Assembly (NCBI RefSeq): GCF_963855985.1
Contig: NC_087106.1
Span: 4,447,001 to 4,511,000 of the forward strand
DNA: 64,000 nucleotides
Direction of reading: 5' to 3'
Source of the DNA: Ostrinia nubilalis
Taxonomy: Eukaryota; Arthropoda; Insecta; Lepidoptera; Crambidae
In this document: positions 47,600 through 59,358 of the stretch, one piece after another
Position numbering within the stretch: the stretch's first letter is position 1
Layout of the letters: each line of letters starts with the position of its first letter
Notes under the pieces: generated by a model
Seen by the model: the letters and a program-made list of their open reading frames with translations, nothing else
Databases searched by the model: none
What the model was told of the DNA's origin: nothing
Program-made: the position numbers and the translations under genes

Positions 47600-49300
47600 A
47601 GAATAATAATTCTATAAGTACTTGGTATTTTTATTTAATGACGTCACGTTGTATCGCTCTCCACTGTATTACAACAAGTTTGGTAATTTATCTACTACAT
47701 TTCTTAAGCTGTTTATTCTTAATGGATATATTTTGATCCGATTTCTGACTCACCAATAAAACGACGGCCCATCAAGCAAAATACTGTGGCATCTTATGTA
47801 TTTGTAGTAGATACTATTTCGGAACAAAAATGTATAGTCTGAGTTGCATGGCGTCTATAAGACTGACTGCTTAAAGCAACCGCCCACGCATATTACAAAA
47901 ATGTCTTTCTTCTGAAAATATAGTTTATCAAATCTTGCTGAGCAATTTTGTGTCCAATCTACACATGACAGCAGAAGTGGAAGTTGCAAATAACAAATTA
48001 TGCAGTGCTCATCTGGCAAACAAATAAATCATGAAAACAAAATCTTATTTCACCTCTTTTTCCACCCATGCGTACCTACTGTGTCTGTACCTATAAACTC
48101 CCTTGTACGAATAATATCCATGGTCTACAGCTTTAAGTCCGTCTCGGCGAGTCCATAGACCATTTATAGAGATTCGACGTCAAAATTTTAAGGAATTTGA
48201 AAAATAGTAGAAAATGTATGTCGAACCGAGGTTACTTGGTAAATCGATTTCCTAACAAAATCAACTCAAATCTTCAAAATTTAACGCACCCCTACTACTT
48301 ATACACCGAATCCCAAAATTCAACGATAAGCCGGCGCCGTAGGGTGGAAACCACCAATAAAATCTAACTTAAAAGATTTTCTGTACCGGTATGTTTAACT
48401 GTTGATAGAACAAAAAAATAATGTTTGGAATAAGTGAGTATCCTTCTTTAAAATAATAACGTCCCAGAGCTCTATAGAATCCATCTTCTGTCTAGGAAAC
48501 CTATAAGACAACTTTTTTTAAGTTCTTAATGAACTTGGTACCTACCTACTTTTATCCAAGAAATTGAATGGAATACATGACGCCATTTTTATTTTAAGGA
48601 GTATTCTGTAGCGTATTCGTCACAAAGATGCTGAATCATAGCATTAGACTCAGTATTCTTTCTTTCAGTTTTCAGATTTTCTATTGTTCGAAAGATTCAA
48701 TATCATTAACTAATAATTATTATTTGTTATTTACACGCGTCATAAGTTCATCATCCATGGGTAAGTCTTGCGCAATGTGTACAACTACCCTACAATGCTA
48801 ACTAAGCAAAAGTGACCTTTGCTGTAGTGACTTAAGGTCGAATTTACGACGACAAAGAAATAAGGGTGAGTCGAGACAATATTGTGGGTAGGGAGATGTA
48901 AATAGAATGATAGTGACAATATTTCTGCTCATGGCTTAATCGCTATACAAGTCACTATGGTAAACTGGCTTTTTCCCGTGGCTATGCTTGCACTTAGGTA
49001 CATAATTACGCTTAATATATCCATGGTAAGAAGAATTGGAGAGGAAAATGTTCAACATGGGGAAAATACGGAATATGCATCAAATAAATGGGGATGCAAT
49101 AACAATCTGAAATGAATGACCAAATAGGGTCTATTTTTGAGCTTATGGAAAAAATAAACTTCATATTATCACAACTTATGGCAGGCCTGGCTCACTCCGC
49201 GCGGTACATCCGATAATTACCTACAGCGAAGCGCCCCGCCGGCGGGTATTATATCAGTCGAGTGTCACATGCGCGCCCGTCAGGACGCTGGCGTGCGTTG
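47600..49300. other. No exon seen; possible promoter at the right end
   Basis: AT-rich except for 49190-49300, which is GC- and CpG-rich (GCGCCCCGCCGGCGGG; GCGCGCCCGTCAGGACGC). This patch lies immediately upstream of the THAP exon and is a reasonable promoter candidate. Confidence 0.4.
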
Positions 49301-49336
49301 TAGTACCTTATTCTATGATCGAAGTATTATTTAAAA

Positions 49337-49443
49337 ATGGACATAAAGAGAAAGAAATATTATTGTGCGGCGTTCGGGTGTTTAAATTCGAAAAGAAATC
49401 TACCGGATTTATCTTTTTTTTCGCTTCCCAAAGATGCTGAAAG
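49337..49443 (+). CDS. First coding exon of a THAP-domain protein
   Basis: ATG at 49337 opens MDIKRKKYYCAAFGCLNSKR, then NLPDLSFFSLPKDAE, ending in phase 2 at a consensus donor (AAAG|GTATGT). The THAP domain is a C2CH zinc-binding DNA-binding module beginning C-x(3)-GC and followed by S(F)x(F/L)PKD-(A/E)ER; here Cys10 and Cys15 are the first zinc ligands. THAP proteins include transcription regulators and P-element-type transposases. Introns at this point in the domain are plausible. The next exon should encode the W..C...H part, but I did not find it. A GC-rich stretch upstream could be its promoter. It could be a host gene, a domesticated transposase or a decayed P element. Confidence 0.6.
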
Positions 49444-49504
49444 GTATGTTGGCCATGTAGGTAATCAATAATTCTTAGGATAGTATAGGAACCTAGCCTA
49501 CCAT

Positions 49505-49585
49505 GAGTACTGCTCAAAATGCGTTCGTTCGTTTCAGCCAAAATTGACGTCCACTGCTGGACAAAGGCCTCTCCCAAGGTTTTCC
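49505..49585 (-). mobile_element. RTE-type LINE 3' remnant
   Basis: The minus strand reads GGGAGAGGCCTTTGTCCAGC-AGTGGACGTC, the EAFVQQWTS block, then sequence leading into GAACGAACG. It lies in the first intron of the THAP exon. Confidence 0.6.
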
Positions 49586-49589
49586 ATAA

Positions 49590-51205
49590 TGAATGCGTAC
49601 TTACCTACATACGTACCTCATTACAAATAAGTAGATTAATTATTTTTTTACTAGACACTACTAGACAGCAACCCTAACAGCGTAAGAAGAGTTCAGAGGC
49701 ACGCGATAGAAAGAGACAAAACTTGTAGGTGAATAAAATTGTAGGTACGTAGTGCTGTGCGAGCTGAATTCCACTGTATCGCGTCGTAACAAGACTCGCA
49801 TTTATTTAAATCGTCTTGCGGAGTAATCCTTCTGTACCTGTACTATTACTTATTCTGTGCATACAGATAAAAAATAAATAGTTAAAAACAAAACCGTGAA
49901 ATTAACAGGCATTATACAAGAAAATAATTTCCGTGTGGACTCAGAAAGTAGAAAAGATTATGAAAGCAACATGCAAGAAGGAGAGTGGGCATGTAAAAAA
50001 GTAAGAAGAAAGGGAGAAGAAGTAGTCTAAGTAAATGATGAAACTCCCCAAAACCTAATAAAATGTATAAAGTAAGCTTATCCTGTAGAATATCACAAAA
50101 CCCTGAAAAGTACAATACAATTGTCAATAAACAAACTGACAAGCAATTGATATTGGTAGTAGCAAATTGAAATTAGCAGTATTATAAGCAGTCGCTTGAG
50201 TTTTGGCAGCGTTCCAGAAGTTATGTCCACCCACGGAAAACAACATGGATGACACCTTCATTGCACAGTATATATATGAGCTAAAGCAGTACGGAAACTT
50301 AGCCCTTTCGGCGAGTTAAATACCTACACTTCGACTGAGTGTTAGGGTTGGCACTCTTAATCTTTATACAATTAATGGGGTTCTTACTTACTTATTTATT
50401 AAAACGTTTATTTAGGTTTTTTAATTATCAAAAACCTAATGGAATAAATTAATTGACTAAGTAGTTAACAAAAAAATAAAACTTTAATTGGGTTCTATAA
50501 TGATCGAATACATAATCGAATAAATTGATTAAGTACTATTAGAGGCCGTTAGAAGATCTATTCTCACAAATAAAATACCGGATACTTACTTTCACATAGC
50601 TATTGCCTCATTTTAAATACAGTTCATCACTTAGTACAAAAGCGTGGTGCGGAGCAAATTACTTTATCAAATAGAACACATAAATTGTTAAAAAGCGTAA
50701 TTACGTAATTTAAAAAGAACTATTACAAAATCAGATGTAAGCACTTTATTTAAAAAGTAATATTTAATCATTTTTACAATTCAGAATTATTACGAAGTAT
50801 AAAAAATAAAAGTTCTGGTTTTGAAGATGCCGAGTTCAAGCAGTCGTACACTACGCAATACACTCGTGGCATGTTTTTAAAAATACAGCGGACAGTGCAT
50901 ACAATGAAATTATTATTAAAAACAACGCGCGCGACACTCGCGCGACGGATGGACTGCGAGGTTCGCTTAGAGCTCGTGTAAAGCGTGCGTCTGTGTGCGT
51001 GAGTCTGATTTCGAGCGTTTGTATGAAGCTTCCGTACTGTTTGATTTATCTACTGTGTTCATTGTATTTACTTACGGATATTCTTTTCGCGTTTAACTTA
51101 ATTTAGGAGCCAATTTATTGCAGCAAGCTTAAAAATAAAAGAACTTCAGTAGTGTTAAGAAAGTAATGGCGTTATAACAAGTTTCATCTTGGCGTATTAA
51201 CACTT
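49590..51205. other. No gene seen; CpG-rich island
   Basis: 50925-51010 is strikingly CpG-rich (ACGCGCGCGACACTCGCGCG) in an AT-rich setting. It could be a promoter or 5'UTR. No exon was recognised after it. The 76-codon minus frame at 49912-50142 is hydrophobic but low-complexity. Confidence 0.4.
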
Positions 51206-51209
51206 TTAC

Positions 51210-51322
51210 TAAGGCTGAGTTACACCACCTTATTTTAACTTTAACCGCCTTTGTTTGTATGGAGTTTGACAGACTTGACGTTTGTTATCGTTGAAGTAAG
51301 ATGGTGCAATACACCAGCCTTA
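51210..51322. mobile_element. MITE, AAGGCTGAGTTGCACC family
   Basis: AAGGCTGAGTTACACCACC...AAGATGGTGCAA-TACACCAGCCTTA, with GGAGTTTGACAGACTTGACG in the core. Confidence 0.8.
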
Positions 51323-51421
51323 GTTTTTAAGAAATTCTAATAAGTAGAACTGGAATGAAATGGGTAAGCTGTATTTGGAACATTACTTAACTACATTTAG
51401 GTGCCCTGAAAAGAACCTACA

Positions 51422-51620
51422 TCTATATATTTATGTAAAAGCGAAAGGTCACTGATTGATCACGAAATCTCAGAAACTACAAGTGCTAGGAGTCTTTAAT
51501 TTTGCATGGGGATTCCTTTTAGAACGTGGGTGCTCACTAAGAAGGGATTTTGCAAAACTCAACCCCTAAGGGGGTAAAACGGGATCCACGCGGCCGGACG
51601 AAGTCGCGGGCGGCCGCTAG
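51422..51620 (+). mobile_element. Helitron-like element ending GCGGCCGCTAG
   Basis: Starts TCTATATATTTATGTAAAAG, includes AATCTCAGAAACTACAAGTG, and ends GTCGCGGGCGGCCGCTAG before T. Partner of the reversed copy at 40555-40773. Confidence 0.7.
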
Positions 51621-52119
51621 TTACTAATAAAGAATTTGAATGCGAACGAACAGTTTTTTCTACAGTTCAAACACTTTACCTAGCTTTTAGGCTGATAGTA
51701 GGTACCTTAGATCCAAATATACCTCAGATAAAACCCTTTTCTTTGAGCTCCATATCAAAAACATAAATCATCATCTACCTATATTCTTTGAAGCCTGCTG
51801 TCAATCATTACTGAATATCGAAGATATGCATATGACACAAAATCATTCTGTAACGATGTCTGTATGTAACGAGCTTTACGACATAGACTTGCCAACTAAG
51901 TTACAACAGCACATTAGAGTACACGTTTTTGTTGGAAAATAGCACCTATTACAAAGACTAGAGATATCACAGTGTTTACCTTGATTTGCCGTGGTTTTTC
52001 ACGTTCTCATCAAATTAGGTGGTTTTCTTGTCACAATGATCGACGGCTCTGAACATGTAGTTAAATATTTATAAATAACAGAGTGATATTCTAATCCCAA
52101 AAGGTTTGTTTCAATCAAA

Positions 52120-52260
52120 AGATGTGCATTGGACAAAAGCCTCTCCCTATCCTAAGTCCCAACTAGGTAAGGCATTTCACAATTGGTCCTGCTCTGCCCT
52201 CATCAAGCACTGGATGGACTCACGACCTTCCCGAGATCGTCGGTCCACCGAGTAGGAGGA
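52120..52260 (-). mobile_element. RTE-type LINE fragment
   Basis: The minus strand resembles ACTCGGTGGACCGACGATCT and downstream text of the RWTDDL...W block, then GAGGCTTTTGTCCAATGCAC. Degraded and frameshifted. Confidence 0.5.
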
Positions 52261-52427
52261 TGATATAATATGTAGGTATACGTAACTCTATTTATATTGT
52301 CGACTGAACATAACATTTTAAATCAACATAGCTAACTGATTACTTTCGTAAATTCGGCCTTAAACCATGTGAACAAATATTTTCAGACAAGTCTAATTAG
52401 TTATAAATAAATACTTTAATTACTTTT

Positions 52428-52548
52428 AATGCCCGTTTTCACCATCAATCCCTAATTTTTAAGTGACCCATATGGTAACACTTAACAAGAATTTTCTTTT
52501 CATAGGGGTCACTTAAAAAATAGGGATTGATGGTTTAAACGGGCATTA
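52428..52548. mobile_element. Palindromic MITE (ACCATCAATCCCTAATTTTT)
   Basis: TAATGCCCGTTTTCACCATC... mirrors ...GATGGTTTAAACGGGCATTA, and AAGTGACCC mirrors GGGTCACTT. A second, shorter copy lies at 56531-56627. Confidence 0.8.
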
Positions 52549-52559
52549 GTGACCTACTC

Positions 52560-54095
52560 AGCCTAAGCCCAAATAACCTGAAATCAACATTCGAAGACTT
52601 GTAAGTAGGCATTAAGTCCGCCACAGTGCATTTGTTACTTTGTGTGCTGAAGTATAAATAAATAAATAAATAAATTTGTTTTGTATTACAGCACCTATTT
52701 TCGTGGTTGTAAATCATAATAAAGCTGTCGAAATGCTCACATATTTCACGGCGGACAGGAACGCGGGGAATCCAATGGGAAACTAATGGGGTTGTCTCAA
52801 GTCTCAAGGCGAATTGAAATGTTTTGTTCAAAAAGGTTGCGGTCTGAGGTCTGTATGGATTTTTTGCCTCTCAAGTTTTACTACTATTATAGCCAGTGCC
52901 AAGGGCGAAATTTTTTGAGTGAGTGAGTATGTAGTATGTTTGTTACTTCTTCACGTCTAAAAGGCTGGAGCGATTTTAATCAAAGTTATGAAGTTACCTA
53001 GCGGACACCCTGGATTTACACATAGACTACGTTTTACAGCTTGTAACATCGCGGAGCATAGAACAATGATGAAGTTAAATGAGATGAAATTCCCCCTTTC
53101 TCTTGAGGTTCAGTAAAGATATGGCATTTAATTTTTATGTACTGAAATCTAACGTGGACTTCTTGAGAGAACTTGAAAAGTGACTCATTTACCTACTAAT
53201 ACGTTCACTAACACCATTAAAAAATAAAACAAAACTGCTAGTTAAATTATGACGCTTCACTTTCTACCTAAGAAGTAAAAAAATATCTTGATCATTTGAA
53301 TTTTGAAGAATTAAGTAGGTACTTTTGGGGGAGGCCTTTGTTGGTGGACGTCATTCGGCTTTTACGAACGAACGAACGAAGACGTAAGTAGGTAGTCACA
53401 GTGTGGAATATTAATTTATTATTTTGTGAAATAATTTTCACAAAAATAAATACGTACGTCACTTCTTGTTCGCCTACTCCTTGGCCTATAAATGGGTAGG
53501 TGTATTTCAAAGCGACTGAAATCAATTTTTACAGTTAGTTAATTACAATAAAAGAATTAAATTGGTTTTCCAACTTGGAGGTTCTTTAATTAGCTACTGT
53601 TTAAATACCTAATAATAACACCTACATAAATATGTTTTTTCGTAAGTTTAAAATTATCACCTCTTAAAAAATCATAAAGTAATTTTTATTATTCCTATTT
53701 GATTTTACCACGTAAGTACTCGTAGGTAAATTTGATAAGTTAGCAGTTAGGTACCTAGTTATGACGTTATTTTTCCATTTTAAAACAAAGATGAGGGCCT
53801 AAGATCGACACCCATAACCTAGGCATTACCTACTTATTTGTAAAACGATCGCAAAATTAATGACAATCTTAGTTTCCCCATATAATAATGAAGGATAGAG
53901 TGAAACATGACTCTGGATCCGATGGCGACTCCTCGGCGCCCAGCCTCCACTATTAGTCCGATATTTATTGCTAAATAATAGTGCGTTATAATTCGAGAGC
54001 TTCTCGAGTGACTGGCAATTTGTAGTTTGCTTTGAGAATTACTATCGGACTTGTAAAGGTGCCGCCACACTGAAGGTAGGGTTTCCCCGATAATA
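52560..54095. other. No gene seen
   Basis: Holds a decayed interspersed repeat (about 52910-53060) and a LINE 3' remnant (53325-53385: GGGGGAGGCCTTTGTTGGTG-GACGTC and then a GAACGAACGAACGAAG tail). Nothing exon-like. Confidence 0.45.
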
Positions 54096-54100
54096 CTTAT

Positions 54101-56213
54101 ACAGGGTGTTGATTTCAATACTCGCCATATTTATTTAGGTGATATATTATGACTTACATAAACGCATTATCCACCAAAAAATAAATTACAAACGAAAGTG
54201 GAATTTTTAGCGAATATTTTCCGTGCAACATCAACTGTACTATGGCTCGCAATAATGCAATATACGTTTACTGTGGCACGGGCACCCATCGAGCTACGCG
54301 GATCGCTCGCTTATCATGTTGGATAGTCTACTGAAGGATACGTAAAGTTGGTAGTGTAAATAGGTATTTTTCTTTGACTAACTAAAGTTAAAGTTCGTTT
54401 TAAATTAGTTTGCTGTTTCCTATGTGTGTGTGAGTGTATTGGAGCGCTTTCCGCCACTACCTACCGCGACGGCGGGAGTATTTTCTACACAAAATTACCA
54501 GATTATTCACTTCCTACATTAAAAAGGAATGTCCTTTAAGTTTAAAGTTAGGTACTTACCGATGCGACTTCAGATGCGTTTCCACGTGCCCTCCCGTAAC
54601 AGTAAACCATGTTTACGTATCTACTCACGAGCACTGTACGTATGGTTAGGCATATTCCTAACACTCACTCACTATTACCACACTCACTATCACACGTTCA
54701 CACACTAACTACTCAAAACCGCACGAGAAAACAATCAAAAATCGCAAATTTGCACATTCGATGACCGAAGATCTTTGTTAACTAAAGATCCGTCCTATCA
54801 TAATTAATGCTTTTATAGCAAGCTTCCAAAATACTCAAATGCAAATGATTTGTAGTAGCTCAATCGTTATTATTAAAACGATAAGAATATCAATACATTT
54901 TGATAGTTATTTCGTGTAAGTAATGAAATTAAGTTCATTTAAAATAATCACGAACATGATGATGAATTATTTTATGTAAGTTATGAAGAATGGAAGTTTA
55001 ACCTGAACCTAACTAACAGCCTAACAGTCGTTCAGGGAATTTAAATTAAACGCCGATAGAAATTAAATTACGTTATTATTTTAAATCAAATTTTTACAGA
55101 GATAGAACACGGTAGTAAGAAGTTTATGTACTAGAAAACATTTATCAAGCAGAGAGGAAGAGAAAAGTTGATGTTACAAGGCAAGAAATAAAGAAATAGC
55201 GATTGAGTACTAGGAATTCTAAATACGAGCTAGATTTCGCGGAGCGTGCGCGCAGCCTCTCAACGTGGGAAGCAAAATCGGACTGATGAATGGAGAAAAT
55301 CGATGATCCACGATTGAGCGCCGATGACGCCCGAAACACGAAGATGAGCGAAGTATGTATTGTGCGAGCCCGATATCCGTGCGGCGGTATTATTGTATTT
55401 AAATGAAAGAAGTGCTAAATGATAGAAATTTTGTTTAGATACTGAAATCAATCGAGTTTAAAAACAAAATCTTGTCTTATCTCCTATCGAAAGTGAAGGA
55501 ACAAGAGTTTGCCAGTGTGTTATTTCTAGGTGTTCAGTTTGCGGTAAGTTAAGTTTTATTTTAATAATTACTATCGTAAAGACGTAAAAGTTATTAAGGT
55601 AGAGAGCTAGAAACGTAAGGAATAACGAACCTGTATGAAAGAGCATTATTGTCATCTGTTTACAGTACTTTTGAATGATAAGTAGGTACAAGCTTATCAC
55701 ACACATAAAAGCATGGTTTAATTTAAAAAAAAATGTAGCTTCTGTAAAAAAATTTATTTTGCGGAAGGAAGCAAATTCGTGTAAAAGGTTTTTTTAATTA
55801 AAAACCTACTTAATTAATTAGTTTTTAGAACAAAAAATAAACTCGTAACGTGATAAGGTGTAAGTAACTTATTTACTCATTACATTTTTAGGGTAGATTT
55901 GGATTAAGCTCCGTCCAGTAGTCGTCGTTGAACTCACAGCTGATTGTGGCTGATAGTTGACTGACTCATGGGCGAGCGCGGGTAGTGGGGCGCGGGACGG
56001 GGGGCTCAGCGTTTGCCCGGGTCACCGGGTGAGCGCCGCGCGCCGTTTGCGTTGGGGGACTATTCTGCACTGTAGTGGTCGATTATGGAAATCGTAGATA
56101 TTTAAAATATAATTTTAAAAAAATTTGAAGTCAGTTTTTTTGCTGATTCGTGATCAGAATAAGCTACTTAATCAACTCCCTAAATATGGCGGGTATTGAA
56201 ATCAACACCCTGT
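54101..56213. mobile_element. 2.1-kb TIR element with GC-rich subterminal blocks
   Basis: Inverted ends of about 32 bp (ACAGGGTGTTGATTTCAATA-CTCGCCATATTTA, and CCCGCCATATTTA on the other side) sit in TA context. I see no transposase. Instead, GC-rich blocks lie near both ends (54240-54475; 55970-56065 with GGGCGCGGGACGGGG). It is either a non-autonomous element that picked up host sequence or an old element that has lost its ORF. Confidence 0.75.
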
Positions 56214-56233
56214 ATATTACTTAAAACTTTTGC

Positions 56234-56342
56234 GCCCGTATTCACAAACGTGACCACGAACCAATCACGGAGTTACTTTCTATTCAACGCTGTGTGTTCG
56301 ATTTGCTGCTTCACTTAAGCAAGTATCGTTTGTGAATACGGG
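56234..56342. mobile_element. MITE, GCCCGTATTCACAAAC family, internally deleted
   Basis: GCCCGTATTCACAAACG...CGTTTGTGAATACGGG with AACGCTGTGTGTTCGATTTG inside. It lacks the GAGGTCTCACAGTG portion and lies 20 bp outside the 2.1-kb element. Confidence 0.8.
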
Positions 56343-56530
56343 AGTAAAAATTGAATATTTTGGTGTAGTAACTTTATTGACATTATAATGTTAAATTATT
56401 TTTAGAGAGATTTAAAAAGCAAAAACATTGAATAGTAGGTACAACATAACAAGTGAAGTCAATATACCTAGTACTCGTAAAGCTTGTAAAAAGATTTCAT
56501 TCAATAGTTTGGTATTTCTTATTTTAGGTA

Positions 56531-56627
56531 ATTTACCATCAATCCCTAATTTCTAAGTGACCCCTATGGTAACATAGCAGTAATTATTTTCAAAGGTGTC
56601 ACTTAAAAAGGGATTGATGGTGAAAAC
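56531..56627. mobile_element. Palindromic MITE (ACCATCAATCCC), copy 2
   Basis: ACCATCAATCCCTAATTTCT...AAAAGGGATTGATGGTGAAA with AAGTGACCCC/GTGTCACTT arms. Outermost termini lost. Confidence 0.7.
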
Positions 56628-56639
56628 TTAATGTTTTAA

Positions 56640-58000
56640 CAGTCCCAGACAAATAATTTCTTGCTAAAAGCACATCTTGTTGCTTATAGGCTTGTCTTGC
56701 GATGGGTTTTGTAGAACAATAGCTGGAAAGTGTCGCTGCAACCGAGAAATCTGCCATCTTAGCTCCATTGTTCTCAGAACTGAGGCAATAATAGTCTAGG
56801 TAGATACAAAGAGGTAAGCAGCTAAGATTTTCATCCTCCCAAAATAAAACAAAAGTTATTATTGCTCAATTAAAAATTCGCTTGTTGCGGAAATCGAAAT
56901 AAAACACAAAAAAAAATCTTAAAAGTATAGGTCTAAGATTTATTTTTGCATTTATAATAATTTAAGGCACAGTCGACAGCACATCAGACTATACATTTTT
57001 GTTGCCAAATAGCCTATAGGTAGGTATTATGTTACAGAAAACTCATCGGTCAAAACCACTTTTGTCAAAAGTAGTTTGACTGATGCTCTTGGTCAATATC
57101 ACTTTTTGACCAAGACCGTTAGCTTCATGTGCTATCGTTCGTACCTTACGGACACTCTTTAATGATATAAGATAGAACTCACTGTCATTCAGTTGAAGTA
57201 AAAAAGTAGATACCTAAAGTTGTGCCTAAAGCCTTACCTACCTTATTTCTGATCTGAGAGGTCTATAAAATAGGTACTATTCTTCATACACAATAGGTAC
57301 TGTAAAACCCAGTGAAAAGAGTAAAGTGAAAGGAAAAAGGCAAGTAAAAAATACTTAACTTGTTTTTGTGAAAAAGAAAACTTAGTTTCGGATGCGCTAC
57401 ACGCCTTACCATTTTTCAAAATGGCTGACAGTCTCAAAGAACACACAATATGTGTCGTATCTGTCGCATTATATTAGAGTGAAATATTTCTACGGTCAGC
57501 AGTTTACTACGTTGACCACTGTAGGTGAGAGGCACGTACCCAAGTATGTAGCCTGTAGGTAGGTACATGCACATTTGAGGTAAACATGTGATTTGAATCT
57601 ATAATTTACTTACTGTCATAAAAAGTTTATTTATTGGGTATTTTATGCGCCTTTTAAAAGTCTATATTTGGCAGAAAATAATTCGATCTCGTAAAGAGCG
57701 CGAGCATAGTCCTCTAGATAGCCCGCTTGCAACTTTGAGCTCTATCTTCTAGGAGTCGACTAGGTTCTAGAAGGAAAGAATATGGCGCCAAATAAGTAGA
57801 CACGTTAAAACCCCCAATCAATTGACATACTTTTTAATAGCTGATAAAACGAGCCTTCCATTACAATGGAACAAAAAATCTGTATTTACAGGTAATTGAA
57901 AATTAATTAAGTTTTTAAAACTAAATTGAAGTATCTGTTTAAAATAGTTGAGATATCGAATAATTAGGTATTTATGTATGATTGATGTCAAATAGATCTA
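56640..58000. other. No gene seen
   Basis: AT-rich. A small inverted segment (GGTCAAAACCACTTTTG / CAAAAGTAGTTTGACTGA, 57050-57085) resembles the core of the hAT MITE at 34056. A hairpin ACCTCTTTCTCAGGTAC/GTACCTAAGAAAGAGGT lies at 58004-58051, directly before the mariner. Confidence 0.4.
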
Positions 58001-58053
58001 AGATACCTCTTTCTCAGGTACATACACGGTGTTGTACCTAAGAAAGAGGTGTA

Positions 58054-58934
58054 CGAGGGGCGGCTGAAAATTTCGCGGCCTAAGGTACTTAGCGATGAGT
58101 AATTAGCTTGTTACTCATATCACTAGTTGCGACACTCAGTAGTATTATAAAAAGCAATCACTAATTAAGTTTGCACTGATAGTTCAATTTCTATCGAACA
58201 AATGACATCACCATGTCCGCCAAATCTGGAGATTTGCGGAATTTCGACACCGCGCGCCGCGGACATAATTCCTCGTAAAGAAGGAAAATAGACCGAAAGA
58301 CATTTTTGAAGAGATGTCATTGGTTCTTCAGGATTCTGGACCTTCATATACTATGGTTAAAAAATGGGCCCGACTATTTCAACACGGACGAGAGACCTGT
58401 GAAAACGACCCCCGCCCTGTCACGATACTGAGTGAAGGAAACGTTCAAAAGTCGAAAAAATCGTTCCGGCTGACCAAAGAATTAAATCGTGGCAGACAGC
58501 TGAAGAATATTTCTTTATGTTCGCGAGGCTATTGTACAGAAATGACGGGGGAAACTGACACGCGGATTGCTCTTTCCGCAAGACAACGCGCCCGTTCACG
58601 CCGCACGTGTTGCGAGGCCAAGCCCTGAAAGACACCGGGTTCTCAGAGATTGACCACCCACCATATAGCCAAGACCTATTACCTAGCGATATTTTCCTGT
58701 TTTTCGATTTGAAAAAGGACTTACGGGGCCGGAGATATGCAGATGACAACGAAATTAAAGCTGCGGTTGGTCGTCATTTTGAAAAAAAAATTTTTGGGTG
58801 GGTAAAAGGCATTGTATGCGAGATTTAAGAAATGTATTTCTTTTGAGGGAGATTATATTACAAAATAAAAAATAGAAACCATTTATTTTATTTCATTAAG
58901 TACCTTCGGCCGCGAAATTATCAGCCGGCCCTCG
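58054..58934 (+). mobile_element. Internally deleted mariner element
   Basis: Inverted ends CGAGGGGCGGCTGAAAATTT and the complement of AAATTATCAGCCGGCCCTCG lie in TA|...|TA context. At 881 bp it is shorter than the usual ~1.3 kb. It contains the decayed transposase described separately. Confidence 0.88.
58290..58828 (+). pseudogene. Decayed mariner transposase
   Basis: Fragments in different frames: DSGPSYTMVKKWARLFQHGR (end of the DNA-binding region), LFPQDNAPVHAARVARPSP (second catalytic Asp context) and DHPPYSQDLLPSDIFLFFDL followed by KKDLRGRRYADDNEIKAAVG (third Asp context, PYSPDLAPSD in the family). Between the first two there is a large deletion and several frameshifts, so the first catalytic Asp region is missing. 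Mariners cut and paste DNA through a D,D(34)D nuclease; this copy cannot. Both TIRs survive, so it might still be mobilised in trans. Confidence 0.88.
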
Positions 58935-59241
58935 TATGTACCAGTGTATCTCAGCTAAACTTTGAGCAGCTCCACTTCTGTGGATACTACTCGTATAATC
59001 CTACCGTAAAGTTTTTTAAAACTTCATCTGTTTTCCCGCTCTTGTCGATACGGTTCATTTCACACTAGAAGGTGCTTAGTAATCCATGTTTGCTTTTACA
59101 TACACAACTATGTATTCTTAAAAAATATCTTAAAATTTTTTTTTTGGCAATTTTCATTATGTATTTTCATATTTCAAAGAAAATAATTTGATGACTGTAT
59201 AAACGAAACTACTGTCGTCGTATTGACAATAGTAAAAAGTA

Positions 59242-59279
59242 AAATGTCAACGTCAAAATCGTTTACGTTTGACATTTTC
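59242..59279. promoter_or_regulatory. Inverted repeat in the PSMA1 promoter region
   Basis: AAAATGTCAACGTC...GTTTGACATTTT forms an imperfect 12-14-bp inverted repeat 80-117 bp upstream of the ATG. Its position fits a promoter element or a short MITE remnant; function is not shown. Confidence 0.35.
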
Positions 59280-59358
59280 ATAGTCATCGCGTCCCGCAGG
59301 AAAAAAATTAATTTCTATTTTCTCAACGAGCTTACTGTAGAAATATTACTAAATAACC

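Noticed and set aside
54434..55706. Several 60-82-codon frames within the 2.1-kb element
   Set aside because: None resembles a transposase and all overlap in different frames; treated as chance.
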